NCBI GenBank assembly: GCA_036844765.1
Contig: DAIUFE010000001.1
Span: forward strand, 78,632-142,631
Direction: 5' to 3'
Origin: Thermocaproicibacter sp036844765
Lineage (GTDB): Bacteria; Bacillota; Clostridia; Oscillospirales; Acutalibacteraceae
Length of the DNA stretch: 64,000 nucleotides
Part shown: in pieces, positions 8,060-16,287 of the stretch
How positions within the stretch are numbered: the stretch's first letter is position 1
Layout: every line of letters starts with the position of its first letter
Position numbers and translations under genes: made by a program
The notes under the pieces: model-generated
The model's database searches: none
What the model was told of the DNA's origin: nothing
Seen by the model: the letters and a program-made list of their open reading frames with translations, nothing else

Positions 8060-9463
8060 ATGGCCGGAAAAGCAAAGAGCGTCTACGTCTGTTCTCAGTG
8101 CGGTTTTGAGTCCCCGAAATGGTTCGGGAAATGCCCGGGCTGCGGGCAGTGGAATACGATGGAGGAAGAGGTCCGGGAGCCGGCGGTAAAGAAGCCGTTT
8201 TCCGCCGCCCGGAGGAGCGCCGTGCGCCCCGTGCCGATCTCGGAGATCAGCATGGCGGAAGAAGCGCGGTACCGCACGGGACTGAGCGAGCTGGACCGCG
8301 TCCTCGGCGGCGGAATCGTCAAGGGCTCGCTGATCCTGATCAGCGGCGAGCCGGGGATCGGCAAATCGACCATTCTGCTCCAGATCTGCGGATTTCTGGG
8401 ACAAACCCTTAAAATTCTGTATGTATCCGGGGAGGAATCCGCCCGGCAGATCAAGCTGCGGGCCGCCCGCCTGGGGGTGGAGGGCCGGAACCTCTACGTA
8501 CTGGCGGAGACGGACCTGAACGCCGTCCTCGAGCAGGTCCGCGCGGAAAGACCCGACCTGCTGATGATCGATTCCATCCAGACCATGAACGACACGGACC
8601 TCAGTTCCTCGCCGGGCAGCGTGACGCAGGTGCGGGAATGCACCGCCGCCGTGATGCGCACGGCCAAAACGCTCGAGATTCCCGCCCTGCTCGTCGGTCA
8701 CGTGAACAAGGACGGGGCGATCGCGGGCCCGAAAGTGCTGGAGCACATCGTCGACACCGTGCTGTATTTCGAGGGGGACCGCCAGATGCCCTACCGGATC
8801 CTCCGCGCGGTCAAGAACCGGTACGGCTCGACCAACGAGATCGGCGTGTTCGACATGGGGGAGAACGGCCTGCGGCAGGTGGAGAACCCGTCCCTCGCGC
8901 TGCTCTCCGGCAGACCGAAGCACGTGGCGGGGACCTGCGTGACCTGCATGATGGAGGGCTCCCGCCCGATCCTCGCGGAGATCCAGGGCCTGGCGACGAC
9001 CTCCGGCTTCGGGACGCCGCGCCGGATGTCCACCGGCTTCGATTACAACCGGATGTCCCTGCTCCTCGCGGTTCTTGAAAAGCGGGCGGGCTTCTATTTT
9101 TCCAACCTCGACGCCTATGTAAACGTCGTGGGCGGCCTGCGGCTCGACGAACCGGCGGGCGACCTCGCGGTGGCTCTCTCGCTGATCTCGAGCCTGAAGG
9201 ACATTCCGGTGGACGGCGGGACCATCGTTTTCGGGGAGATCGGTCTGGCGGGCGAGCTGCGCGCCGTCACGCATGCGCAGGCGCGCATCAGCGAGGCCGG
9301 CCGGCTCGGCTTTGAACGGTGCGTCCTCCCCGTCCACTGCCTGGAGCGCCTCGGCGGCAGGTCCGCCTCCATCCGCCTGGTCGGCGTCAGGACCGTGCGG
9401 GAGGCGTTTGAGGCTGCTGCGGAGCGGCCGGCCGGCGGCCCTCCCGCGGCGCGCGGGGAATGA
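8060..9463 (+). CDS. radA: DNA repair protein RadA
   Basis: RadA is a RecA-like ATPase that helps branch migration of recombination intermediates. The 467-residue protein shows the zinc finger (C11, C14, C25, C28), a Walker A GEPGIGKST near residue 96, the RadA-specific KNRYGS motif near 252, and a C-terminal Lon-protease-like domain. ATG 8060 gives the family N-terminus; the open frame upstream lies in the cwlD region and is spurious. The last 77 bases overlap an oppositely oriented small gene. Confidence 0.96.
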   Translation: MAGKAKSVYVCSQCGFESPKWFGKCPGCGQWNTMEEEVREPAVKKPFSAARRSAVRPVPISEISMAEEARYRTGLSELDRVLGGGIVKGSLILISGEPGIGKSTILLQICGFLGQTLKILYVSGEESARQIKLRAARLGVEGRNLYVLAETDLNAVLEQVRAERPDLLMIDSIQTMNDTDLSSSPGSVTQVRECTAAVMRTAKTLEIPALLVGHVNKDGAIAGPKVLEHIVDTVLYFEGDRQMPYRILRAVKNRYGSTNEIGVFDMGENGLRQVENPSLALLSGRPKHVAGTCVTCMMEGSRPILAEIQGLATTSGFGTPRRMSTGFDYNRMSLLLAVLEKRAGFYFSNLDAYVNVVGGLRLDEPAGDLAVALSLISSLKDIPVDGGTIVFGEIGLAGELRAVTHAQARISEAGRLGFERCVLPVHCLERLGGRSASIRLVGVRTVREAFEAAAERPAGGPPAARGE

Positions 9464-9581
9464 CTTTGATGCAGTGGACGCATCCGTTCCCGGTGTAGTT
9501 GGTAATCGCGGAGGGCATGTCCAGCGCGCAATACCCGTCTTTCTGATAGATGCAGTCCACGTCGCACTGAATCAGGCTCAT
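9387..9581 (-). CDS. Small cysteine-rich conserved protein
   Basis: A 64-residue product. The first 40 residues hold five cysteines (C6, C10, C18, C34, C37), including CIYQKDGYC and GNGCVHC. GAGGTGA lies seven bases upstream of the ATG. I recall similar 40-50 residue cysteine-patterned proteins in Clostridia, which may bind a metal. The final 25 residues are Arg/Pro/Ala-rich and are encoded where the gene overlaps radA on the other strand, so this tail is probably a chance extension. Function unknown. Confidence 0.7.
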   Translation of the reverse strand: MSLIQCDVDCIYQKDGYCALDMPSAITNYTGNGCVHCIKVIPRAPREGRRPAAPQQPQTPPARS

Positions 9582-9701
9582 CGTTCTGTCACCTCGTTTT
9601 TATTCTGAAGTTTTTTCTCAAAATTATTCGTCGCTTTGGTCGCGGCGCGGCTAATATTTTCCCGTTCCCCACACAGAATAACCAGGGACGGGGGAATGAG
9701 A

Positions 9702-10697
9702 ATGAACAAATTCGGAATGCTGTTCGCCGCGACGGGCGTCGCGCTCGCGGCGATCCTGACGGCCGGCCGGCTGGTGACGGGCTCCATGGTCCGGGTGACG
9801 GCGGTCAAAATGACTCCCAGCACGGCGGAAAATACGGTCGTCTGCTCGGGAAAAATCGAGTCGATGGACGCCAGAAGCGTCTATCCATCCTGCAACGCGA
9901 CGACGCGGCAGGTCTATGTCAGGGAAGGGGACAGGGTTTCCGCCGGCCAGGTCCTGATGAAGGTTACGCCGCTGGCCGGTTTGGCCGGCTCGCAGCCGTC
10001 TTACGAGGACGCCTACGGCGCCTATTCCGCATACTTAAACCAATCGGCCTCCTCCCTTCCTTTCCCATCGGGAAGCGGCGCCGGAAACGGGGAAACGGCC
10101 GTCGTCGCCCCGATCAGCGGCACCGTGGAATCGCTTGCGGCCGCGGGGGAAGGGGAATACCTTTCCGCCGATAAGCCGGCCGTGGTGATCCGGAACAGCC
10201 AGGACGTCCAGGTCCGGGTGCAGGTGGGGGAATCGCAGGCGGCGGAGCTGAAAACAGGGCAGAAGGCTCGGGTCTCCGGGGTCGGGTTCCAATCGGTCTA
10301 TGACGGCACGGTCGATTCCATCGCCGCGGAAGCCAAGCAGCAGATCACCGCCACGGGACAGGAAACGATCGTCGAAACCGTCGTCAAAATCAAAGACCCC
10401 GGCCCGGACATCAAGCCCGGTTTTTCGGCAAAGGTCTCCATCACCGTTTCGGACAGCAAAAACGTGCTGATCGTCCCCTATGAGGCCGTGCGGGCGGACG
10501 ACGACGGAAACGAGTACGTGTTTCTCGCGGTCCGGGGGAAAGCCGTCAAAACGCCCGTGACCACCGGGAGGGAATTCGACAGCGGGTTCGAGATCAAGAG
10601 CGGCGTCTCGGCGGATGACGCGGTGATCCTGGAGCCGGACGCCGTTTCCGACGGAACCCGCATCCTGACGGCCTACCGGAAGGCGGGGGATCTTTAA
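9702..10697 (+). CDS. Efflux periplasmic-adaptor-type (HlyD/MFP) protein
   Basis: A 331-residue adaptor with one N-terminal membrane anchor, then a biotinyl-lipoyl-like domain (YVREGDRVSAGQVLMKV; later VVAPISGTVESL) and a beta-barrel. It fits membrane fusion proteins of MacAB-type export systems, which act outside the membrane in Gram-positives. The second ATG (9702) is preferred: the GGGGG stretch is seven bases before it but touches the first ATG at 9696. The permease gene follows five bases after the stop. No helical hairpin of the Gram-negative type is apparent. Confidence 0.85.
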   Translation: MNKFGMLFAATGVALAAILTAGRLVTGSMVRVTAVKMTPSTAENTVVCSGKIESMDARSVYPSCNATTRQVYVREGDRVSAGQVLMKVTPLAGLAGSQPSYEDAYGAYSAYLNQSASSLPFPSGSGAGNGETAVVAPISGTVESLAAAGEGEYLSADKPAVVIRNSQDVQVRVQVGESQAAELKTGQKARVSGVGFQSVYDGTVDSIAAEAKQQITATGQETIVETVVKIKDPGPDIKPGFSAKVSITVSDSKNVLIVPYEAVRADDDGNEYVFLAVRGKAVKTPVTTGREFDSGFEIKSGVSADDAVILEPDAVSDGTRILTAYRKAGDL

Positions 10698-10701
10698 GGT
10701 G

Positions 10702-11886
10702 ATGGACTTTGCCAAATCCGCCTTCCGCAACCTCGGGCGAAAGCGGGGCAGAACGGCACTCACCGTGCTGGGCATCGCCATCGGCGTGGCCTCGGTGGTC
10801 CTTGTGGCGAACATCAGCCAGAGCGGCATCGGCGCGGTCACCAACGAGCTGGAGAGCCTGGGCCTGAGCGGGCTGACCGTCTCGACCTCCCAGAACGCCG
10901 AGGCCGTCTCGCTGAACGAGAACGATCTCTCGCTGATCCGGAAGCTCGGTCCGGTGGAACAGGCGGCGCCCGTTCTGATGGCCTCTTCGCAGGTCGCTGT
11001 CCGGGGCGCGGACCAGCAGGCGGTGCTGTGGGGGATCGATTCCAACGCCGGCGAGATCATTTCCCTGAAGCCCCTTTACGGCAGGCTGCTGGACAAAAAG
11101 GATGTCCTCACCGGGGCGAACGTCTGCCTGGTGGATGAAAACCTCGCTAAAAAAATATATTTCAGAAGCAATATCGTCGGGAAGAAACTCTCCCTCCTCT
11201 GCGGGAATTCGCGGCAGGAATTCACGGTCGCGGGCGTGATCAAAACGGGAACCGGCCTTCTGCAGAACCTGATCGGGGATTATATCCCGACTTTCATCTA
11301 CGTGCCGTACACGACGATCCAGGCCGCCACGCAGCGGAGCGACTACGACCAGATTGCGGTCCGGATCAGAAGCGGAGGCAACGCCGAGAATATCGGCCGG
11401 CTGATCGTCAACCGGCTCAATGCCGTCAACGGGACGTCGGATGCTTTTCTGTCCAACAACCTGGCCAAGCAGAAGGACGGGCTTCTGCACGTGCTGGACC
11501 TGGTCACGCTGATCCTCTCGGCCGTAGGGGCGGTTTCGCTTTTGGTCTCCGGGCTGAGCATCATGACGGTCATGCTCGTTTCGGTGCACGAGCGCACCCG
11601 GGAGATCGGCATCAAAAAGGCGCTGGGGGCCACGCGGGGCGCGATCATGACGGAGTTTCTGTGCGAGGCGGTGATGATCTCGCTGATCGGCTGCGCGATC
11701 GGCCTTGCGGTCGGCTTTCTGGTTTCCGTTCTGGGCGCGCAATACTTTCACACCGCGCTCACCGTGCGGTCGGACATCGTGCTGATGGCGGCGGGCTTTG
11801 CCGTCCTTTCGGGGACGGTTTTCGGGGTGTATCCGGCGTCGCAGGCGGCGCGGATGAAGCCCGTGGACGCGCTCCGGCAGGAATAG
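10702..11886 (+). CDS. MacB/FtsX-family ABC transporter permease
   Basis: A 394-residue permease with the MacB architecture: a membrane helix at about residues 18-38 (LTVLGIAIGVASVVLVANIS), a large extracellular MacB_PCD domain, and three C-terminal helices. The family hallmark REIGIKKALGATRGAI precedes the second helix. It normally works with an adaptor and an ATPase. The adaptor is directly upstream but no ATPase gene is adjacent, which is unusual. ATG 10702 is chosen over the preceding GTG. The substrate is unknown. Confidence 0.88.
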   Translation: MDFAKSAFRNLGRKRGRTALTVLGIAIGVASVVLVANISQSGIGAVTNELESLGLSGLTVSTSQNAEAVSLNENDLSLIRKLGPVEQAAPVLMASSQVAVRGADQQAVLWGIDSNAGEIISLKPLYGRLLDKKDVLTGANVCLVDENLAKKIYFRSNIVGKKLSLLCGNSRQEFTVAGVIKTGTGLLQNLIGDYIPTFIYVPYTTIQAATQRSDYDQIAVRIRSGGNAENIGRLIVNRLNAVNGTSDAFLSNNLAKQKDGLLHVLDLVTLILSAVGAVSLLVSGLSIMTVMLVSVHERTREIGIKKALGATRGAIMTEFLCEAVMISLIGCAIGLAVGFLVSVLGAQYFHTALTVRSDIVLMAAGFAVLSGTVFGVYPASQAARMKPVDALRQE

Positions 11887-11900
11887 GCGCCGTTGCGGTA

Positions 11901-11935
11901 GAAGGCGGGGAGTGCTCTTGACACTTCCCGCCTTC
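11901..11935 (+). terminator. Long hairpin downstream of the efflux pair
   Basis: A 14-bp stem (GAAGGCGGGGAGTG with its complement at 11922-11935, one G-U pair) has a 7-base loop. No clean T run follows, only a T-rich stretch. It probably ends the efflux transcript. The -35 box of the next promoter lies inside it. Confidence 0.5.
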
Positions 11936-11946
11936 TCGCTTATAAT
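11918..11946 (+). promoter_or_regulatory. Perfect consensus sigma-A promoter without an evident gene
   Basis: TTGACA (11918-11923), a 17-base spacer and TATAAT (11941-11946) match the consensus exactly. The promoter reads rightward into the antisense of ogt. AAGGGGAGG follows at 11979-11987, but no start codon stands at a usable distance. Confidence 0.8.
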
Positions 11947-11947
11947 A

Positions 11948-11979
11948 TAATTATACAAAATGAATATTTTGTATAATTA
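11948..11979. promoter_or_regulatory. 14-bp palindromic operator at transcription start
   Basis: The arms TAATTATACAAAAT (11948-11961) and its exact complement (11966-11979) are separated by GAAT. The site covers the expected +1 of the consensus promoter just upstream, the usual position for a repressor operator of TetR or MarR type. The regulator is not identifiable here. Confidence 0.65.
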
Positions 11980-11993
11980 AGGGGAGGAACCGC

Positions 11994-12485
11994 TCACGGC
12001 GCCTTCCGGCCGCGGCGTTCCATTCCGATCAAGGCCCGTTTGACGGACGGCCCTCCGAAGCTGTATTGCCCGATCGAGCCGTCCTTACGGATCACCCGGT
12101 GGCACGGGATCAGGAACGGCAGCGGATTCTTCGCGACGGCCGTTCCGACCGCGCGGACGCTGCGGCATCCGACGGCTTGTGCCAGCTCGCTGTAAGAAAC
12201 GGTGGCGCCGTACGGAACTTTCCGCAGTGCGCGCCAGACGGATACGCAGAGAGGATTTCCGTCCAGCCGGACCGGGATCTCAAACTCCGTCCGGCGGCCT
12301 CGCAGATATTCCCGGATCTGCCGGACCGTATCCCGGCAGACCGGGCAGTCGGATTCCGGTCCGTCGCTCCGGTCCGCCGCAGCCTTTTCGGAGAGCAGCC
12401 GGAGCGACACGACCTCCCGGCCGGTGCAGGTTAGTTCCAGCGTGCCGATATCGGTGCGGAAACGGATGCTGTGAAACTGTTTCAT
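11994..12485 (-). CDS. ogt: Methylated-DNA--protein-cysteine methyltransferase
   Basis: This 163-residue suicide enzyme removes methyl groups from O6-methylguanine onto its own cysteine. The active site IPCHRVI is at residues 126-132 (C128). The helix-turn-helix segment VPYGATVSYSELAQAVG and the RAVGTAVAKNP arginine-finger region are intact. There is no Ada-type N-terminal extension, so it is of the Ogt/MGMT type. It stands alone and convergent to the orphan promoter at 11918. Confidence 0.94.
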   Translation of the reverse strand: MKQFHSIRFRTDIGTLELTCTGREVVSLRLLSEKAAADRSDGPESDCPVCRDTVRQIREYLRGRRTEFEIPVRLDGNPLCVSVWRALRKVPYGATVSYSELAQAVGCRSVRAVGTAVAKNPLPFLIPCHRVIRKDGSIGQYSFGGPSVKRALIGMERRGRKAP

Positions 12486-12553
12486 GAGTTCTCTTCCCTT
12501 CTGTTTTACATACGACTGTGAGAAACAAAAAGCACTCAGAAAGGGCGGTCGAA

Positions 12554-13597
12554 ATGAAACCCGAGCTTTTGGCGGAAGCGCCCCCGGTCCTGCGGGAATT
12601 TCTCGGATATATCGGCACCATCAAAGGAAAATCCCCGAAGACCGTGGAGGAATACTACCTCGATCTGCGCACGTTTTTCCGCTATATCAAAAAAAGCCGC
12701 GGCCTCGTCCCTCCGGAAACGGACTTTGAAGCCGTCGGCATCGCAGACATCGACCTCGACCTGATCAAGACCATCGACCTGACCCAGGTGTTCGAGTATA
12801 TGAATTTTTTAAGCACGGAGCGGAAAAACGGCGCGGATACCCGCTCCCGGAAAGTCGCGAGCCTGCGCAGCTTTTTCCGGTACCTGACCGCCAAGACGGG
12901 AAAGCTGAAAACCAACCCGGTGGAGGAACTGGAAACGCCCAAGCTGAAAAAATCGCTGCCCAAATTCCTGACGCTGGAGCAGAGCATCGAGCTGCTCTCC
13001 GCCGCCGAGGGCGCGCGGGACTACTGCATCCTCGTCCTTTTTTTGAACTGCGGCATGCGGCTTTCCGAGCTGGTCGGGCTGAACCTCAGCGATATCCGCC
13101 TGCGCGAAGGCACCATGAAAATCACCGGCAAGGGCAACAAGGAGCGGATCGTCTATCTGAACGACGCCTGCCTGGCCGCGCTCCGCAGCTATCTTGCCGT
13201 GCGGCCGAAGGACGGCCTGCTCGACCGGAACGCCCTGTTCATCAGCAAGCAGAGGAAACGGATCAGCCCGAAAACGGTGCAGTATCTGGTCAAGAAATAC
13301 CTGGGCCGCATCGGCCTGGGCGGGCGCGGATATTCGGTCCACAAGCTGAGGCACACGGCCGCCACCCTGATGTACCAGCAGGGGCACGTGGATATCCGGG
13401 TTCTCAAAGACATCCTCGGGCACCAAAACCTCGGCACCACCGAAATCTACACCCACGTTTCCAGCGAGCAGATGGCGCGCGCGGCCCAGGCGAATCCGCT
13501 GGCCAAAATCCGCCGCCGGAAAGCGGCGGGCCCCGCCTCGGACCCCGCCGGGCGGGACGACAAAGACAAGAATACCGAAAAAGAGGGGAAAAAGTGA
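12554..13597 (+). CDS. xerC: Tyrosine recombinase of XerC type
   Basis: A 347-residue site-specific recombinase. The SAM-like core-binding domain covers about residues 12-115 and the catalytic domain 135-305. The catalytic set is complete: R169, K193 in TGKGNKERIV, H263 and R266 in HKLRHTAATL, H290 and Y299. A charged tail (RDDKDKNTEKEGKK) follows. The start at 12554 has AAAGGGCGG upstream; the frame extends to 12518 without support. Chromosome dimer resolution is the default role. It is not flanked by mobile-element genes. Confidence 0.88.
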   Translation: MKPELLAEAPPVLREFLGYIGTIKGKSPKTVEEYYLDLRTFFRYIKKSRGLVPPETDFEAVGIADIDLDLIKTIDLTQVFEYMNFLSTERKNGADTRSRKVASLRSFFRYLTAKTGKLKTNPVEELETPKLKKSLPKFLTLEQSIELLSAAEGARDYCILVLFLNCGMRLSELVGLNLSDIRLREGTMKITGKGNKERIVYLNDACLAALRSYLAVRPKDGLLDRNALFISKQRKRISPKTVQYLVKKYLGRIGLGGRGYSVHKLRHTAATLMYQQGHVDIRVLKDILGHQNLGTTEIYTHVSSEQMARAAQANPLAKIRRRKAAGPASDPAGRDDKDKNTEKEGKK

Positions 13598-13604
13598 CGG
13601 GCCG

Positions 13605-14450
13605 TCATTTCTGGCTGTCCGTAAACGTGGGCTCCTCTGCGTCCTGATCCGCGCCCTGCAGCCGCTTCTTCTCCGCTTCCTGCTTTTTGTAGGGCTGGAT
13701 CATCATCTTGTCGATCAGCGGATAGACCGCAAAATTGACCAGGAAGGAGCAGTAGGCAAACAGGAGGAACACCGCGAAAAGAATGGCGAGCAGGATCGTC
13801 AGGACCATGATCTGCGCGAGATACAGCACCAGGACCAGCAAGGCGAGCAGCACGGTGACCAGCAGGTTCCGCCACAGGCCGAGGATCGCGAAAATCAGCG
13901 CGTTTTTATAGACCTGTCTGAGGCCCAGGTCGAAGGTGACGAGCATTACCGGCACATAATACTGGCCGAACAGCAGCAGCACCGAGACCGCGACGCAGAC
14001 GGCGGCCGCCACCATGAACAGCCCGTTGTCCGCGCCGTTCTGCCAGTAAAACGGGATGGAATAGCTCAGGACCATGGCGACCGCGTAGCACAGCGCGCCG
14101 TTGATCAGGAACGCCTTCCAGTTGCCCTTCACCGCGTCCATGAAATCCGAGAGGATAAACGCGTGCTCTTCCCGCACGTAATTCCGGGTGACGAAGGTCA
14201 GGCCGGCAACGAAGGGCGACAGCAGGATCACGGGGAGCAGCACGACCGGCGTGAACGTCGTCTTGGAGTTGATCCAGAACACGAGAAAAACGACGACTGC
14301 CGTCGGGATGCAAAACAGGAGATTCAGCTTGATCAGGTCGAAGAATTTGCGGCCCAGGATGGTGAAGAACCGCGGCACGGCCTTCTGCGGCGGCGCGTTT
14401 TTGGGGACGCCGGGGCCGGGGCGGTCGTAATTCATACTGAAGAGACCCAA
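13605..14450 (-). CDS. YesL-family (DUF624) membrane protein
   Basis: A 281-residue protein with about six membrane helices, beginning after a Pro-rich 25-residue lead. It resembles YesL/DUF624 proteins, which often accompany sugar transporters in Bacilli; here no transporter is adjacent, so the role is open. The start may be TTG 14450 or ATG 14435. A 7-codon frame (ATG at 14454) with a well-spaced GGAG ends in a TGA that overlaps ATG 14435, so coupling to that ATG is possible. Its stop faces xerC eight bases away. Confidence 0.78.
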   Translation of the reverse strand: MGLFSMNYDRPGPGVPKNAPPQKAVPRFFTILGRKFFDLIKLNLLFCIPTAVVVFLVFWINSKTTFTPVVLLPVILLSPFVAGLTFVTRNYVREEHAFILSDFMDAVKGNWKAFLINGALCYAVAMVLSYSIPFYWQNGADNGLFMVAAAVCVAVSVLLLFGQYYVPVMLVTFDLGLRQVYKNALIFAILGLWRNLLVTVLLALLVLVLYLAQIMVLTILLAILFAVFLLFAYCSFLVNFAVYPLIDKMMIQPYKKQEAEKKRLQGADQDAEEPTFTDSQK

Positions 14451-14463
14451 AGCATCGTCACTC

Positions 14464-15357
14464 CTAACTCAATTTTGCACGGGGATGGCACTGATTGTAG
14501 ACTTCCTTGAAATGGTCGTTCAGCAGATGCGCGTAAACCTGGGTGGAGGAAATGTCGGCGTGCCCCAGCATCGCCTGAAGATCCTTGAGCGCCGCGCCGT
14601 TTTCCAGCAGATGAAGCGCAAACGAATGGCGCAGCGTGTGCGGCGTGATCTCCTTGACGATCTTCGCCCGGCCCGCGTAAAGCTTCACGATCTTCCAGAA
14701 CCCCTGCCGCGTGAGGCGGCAGCCGTTCCGGTTGACGAACAGGGCCTGTCCCCCCTCTGGGGAAACCATCTGCGAGCGGACGCGCAGCATATAATCGGAG
14801 ACCGCGGCGACGGCGGTCGGGTGGATCGGAACGACCCGGTGCGACCTTCCTCCGCAGCAGGAAAGCCGGCCCGAACGGATATCGACATCCTCGACGTTGA
14901 GCTCGACCAGCTCCGAGACGCGCAGGCCGGTGGCGTAGAGGAGCTCCAGCATCGCTTTGTCTCGGCAGCCCTTCAACTCCGAGGGATCCGGCTGCGCGAG
15001 CAGCAGCTCGATCTCTTTGCCGCTGAGGATCTGGGGGGCCTTTTTCGGCACTTTCTGGAGCTTGACCGACTTTGCAGGATTGATACCCGCCTGGCCGCCG
15101 GCCATCAGGAATCGGTAAAAGCAGCGGAGCGAAGCGACGTTCCGCACCAGCGTGGCGCCGGACCGGTTCAGGCTTTTCAGATAGTCGATGTATTCGCCGA
15201 TCTCTGCGGCAGAAACGCCGGCGGGGTCGCGCGCGCCGTTCCGGTCCGTGAACCGAAGGAAATTCCTCACGTCGCGGACATAGGAAGCCACCGTGTTCCG
15301 GGAAGCCGCCTTCCGTTTCGTGAGATAGTCCTCAAATTCCGCACCGTAATCCCTCAT
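14464..15357 (-). CDS. xerD: Tyrosine recombinase of XerD type, catalytic lysine not conserved
   Basis: A 297-residue recombinase with the two-domain Xer layout. R146, H240, R243, H266 and Y275 are all present, and the C-terminal HFKEVYNQCHPRA is XerD-like. The beta-hairpin that normally reads GKGNKER here reads CCGGRSHR, so the catalytic lysine position is glycine (G169 by my alignment). ATG 15357 follows AAGGGG and starts 20 bases after spoIIM. In Bacillus subtilis xerD also lies near spoIIM, which supports the name. Confidence 0.85.
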   Translation of the reverse strand: MRDYGAEFEDYLTKRKAASRNTVASYVRDVRNFLRFTDRNGARDPAGVSAAEIGEYIDYLKSLNRSGATLVRNVASLRCFYRFLMAGGQAGINPAKSVKLQKVPKKAPQILSGKEIELLLAQPDPSELKGCRDKAMLELLYATGLRVSELVELNVEDVDIRSGRLSCCGGRSHRVVPIHPTAVAAVSDYMLRVRSQMVSPEGGQALFVNRNGCRLTRQGFWKIVKLYAGRAKIVKEITPHTLRHSFALHLLENGAALKDLQAMLGHADISSTQVYAHLLNDHFKEVYNQCHPRAKLS

Positions 15358-15377
15358 TCGGATTTCCCCTTTGCTCG

Positions 15378-16034
15378 TTAAAAAGAAAACAGGCCGCCGA
15401 AGCACACCGAGAACACCAGATCCAGCAGCGCCCCGGCGCAGGCGACCGCCAGCGCCGCCCCGAAGCGGAGAAAATAGCCGCGGATGCCGGAGGATTTTCC
15501 CTCCCCGCGGCTTTTCCCCGACGCGATCATGCGGGAAAACCGGATCCCCTCGAGAGACGCCATCAGGATGGAAAGGCAGCATACGAAAGCGCCGGGCAGG
15601 ATCACGGCCAGGTTATATAAAATACCCTTTCCGCCGTAGACGGCGTACAGATACCCCGACGTGAGCCCCAGACCGAAGCCGCGGAAAACCACCACGGCCG
15701 GGATGAAAAACGCTCCCCAGATCGAAAGGCCGCACAGAAAGCACGCGAGGATGAAGCAGAAGCTGGACGCGAAGGAGGCGGAAAACACCAGCAGGAACGG
15801 CTGGGTCGTCCGCGATTTGAAATTCCCGGCGAAAAGGAAGTCCAGTTGCTCGAGCGACCCATAGCCCGCGTTCCTGGCGTAGAGGGAACCCAGCGCCACC
15901 CCGGCCAGCAGCACCAGCGAAAGCAGAACCATGGCGCGGTTCCCGCGGGCGGCCCGCAGCACGGCCCCGGCCCATCCGTTCCCCGCGGAGAGAGCATGCC
16001 GGCGCCTCGGGCGGCTCACAATCACGACTCCCAT
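15378..16034 (-). CDS. spoIIM: Stage II sporulation protein M
   Basis: SpoIIM is part of the SpoIIDMP machine that dissolves septal peptidoglycan during engulfment. The 218-residue product has five or so membrane helices and the family stretches VALGSLYARNAG, FILACFLCGLSIWG and GFGLGLTSGYLYA. GGGGGGAAGGG precedes the ATG. The gene is followed by xerD. It is one of the clearest signs that the organism forms endospores. Confidence 0.9.
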   Translation of the reverse strand: MGVVIVSRPRRRHALSAGNGWAGAVLRAARGNRAMVLLSLVLLAGVALGSLYARNAGYGSLEQLDFLFAGNFKSRTTQPFLLVFSASFASSFCFILACFLCGLSIWGAFFIPAVVVFRGFGLGLTSGYLYAVYGGKGILYNLAVILPGAFVCCLSILMASLEGIRFSRMIASGKSRGEGKSSGIRGYFLRFGAALAVACAGALLDLVFSVCFGGLFSF

Positions 16035-16287
16035 CCAACCCTTCCCCCCACGAACATCTCAAAACATCTCAACAAAATGTATGTGGGACAAAGCGATTCT
16101 ATTCCGTCGGGATCCTCCGCAGGAATGCTCCGGACCCGCCTTTGACGGGAGATAAATCTTATGGTAGTACATTTTCCCCGGTGAATCAAGCCTAAAAAGA
16201 ACCGCGGCCTATTTTCATGAGAAAGAGAAAAAAATCAGGCGGCGGATTGTGTAAATCTACAGATTTTTCGTCAAACCGACAAAAGTC

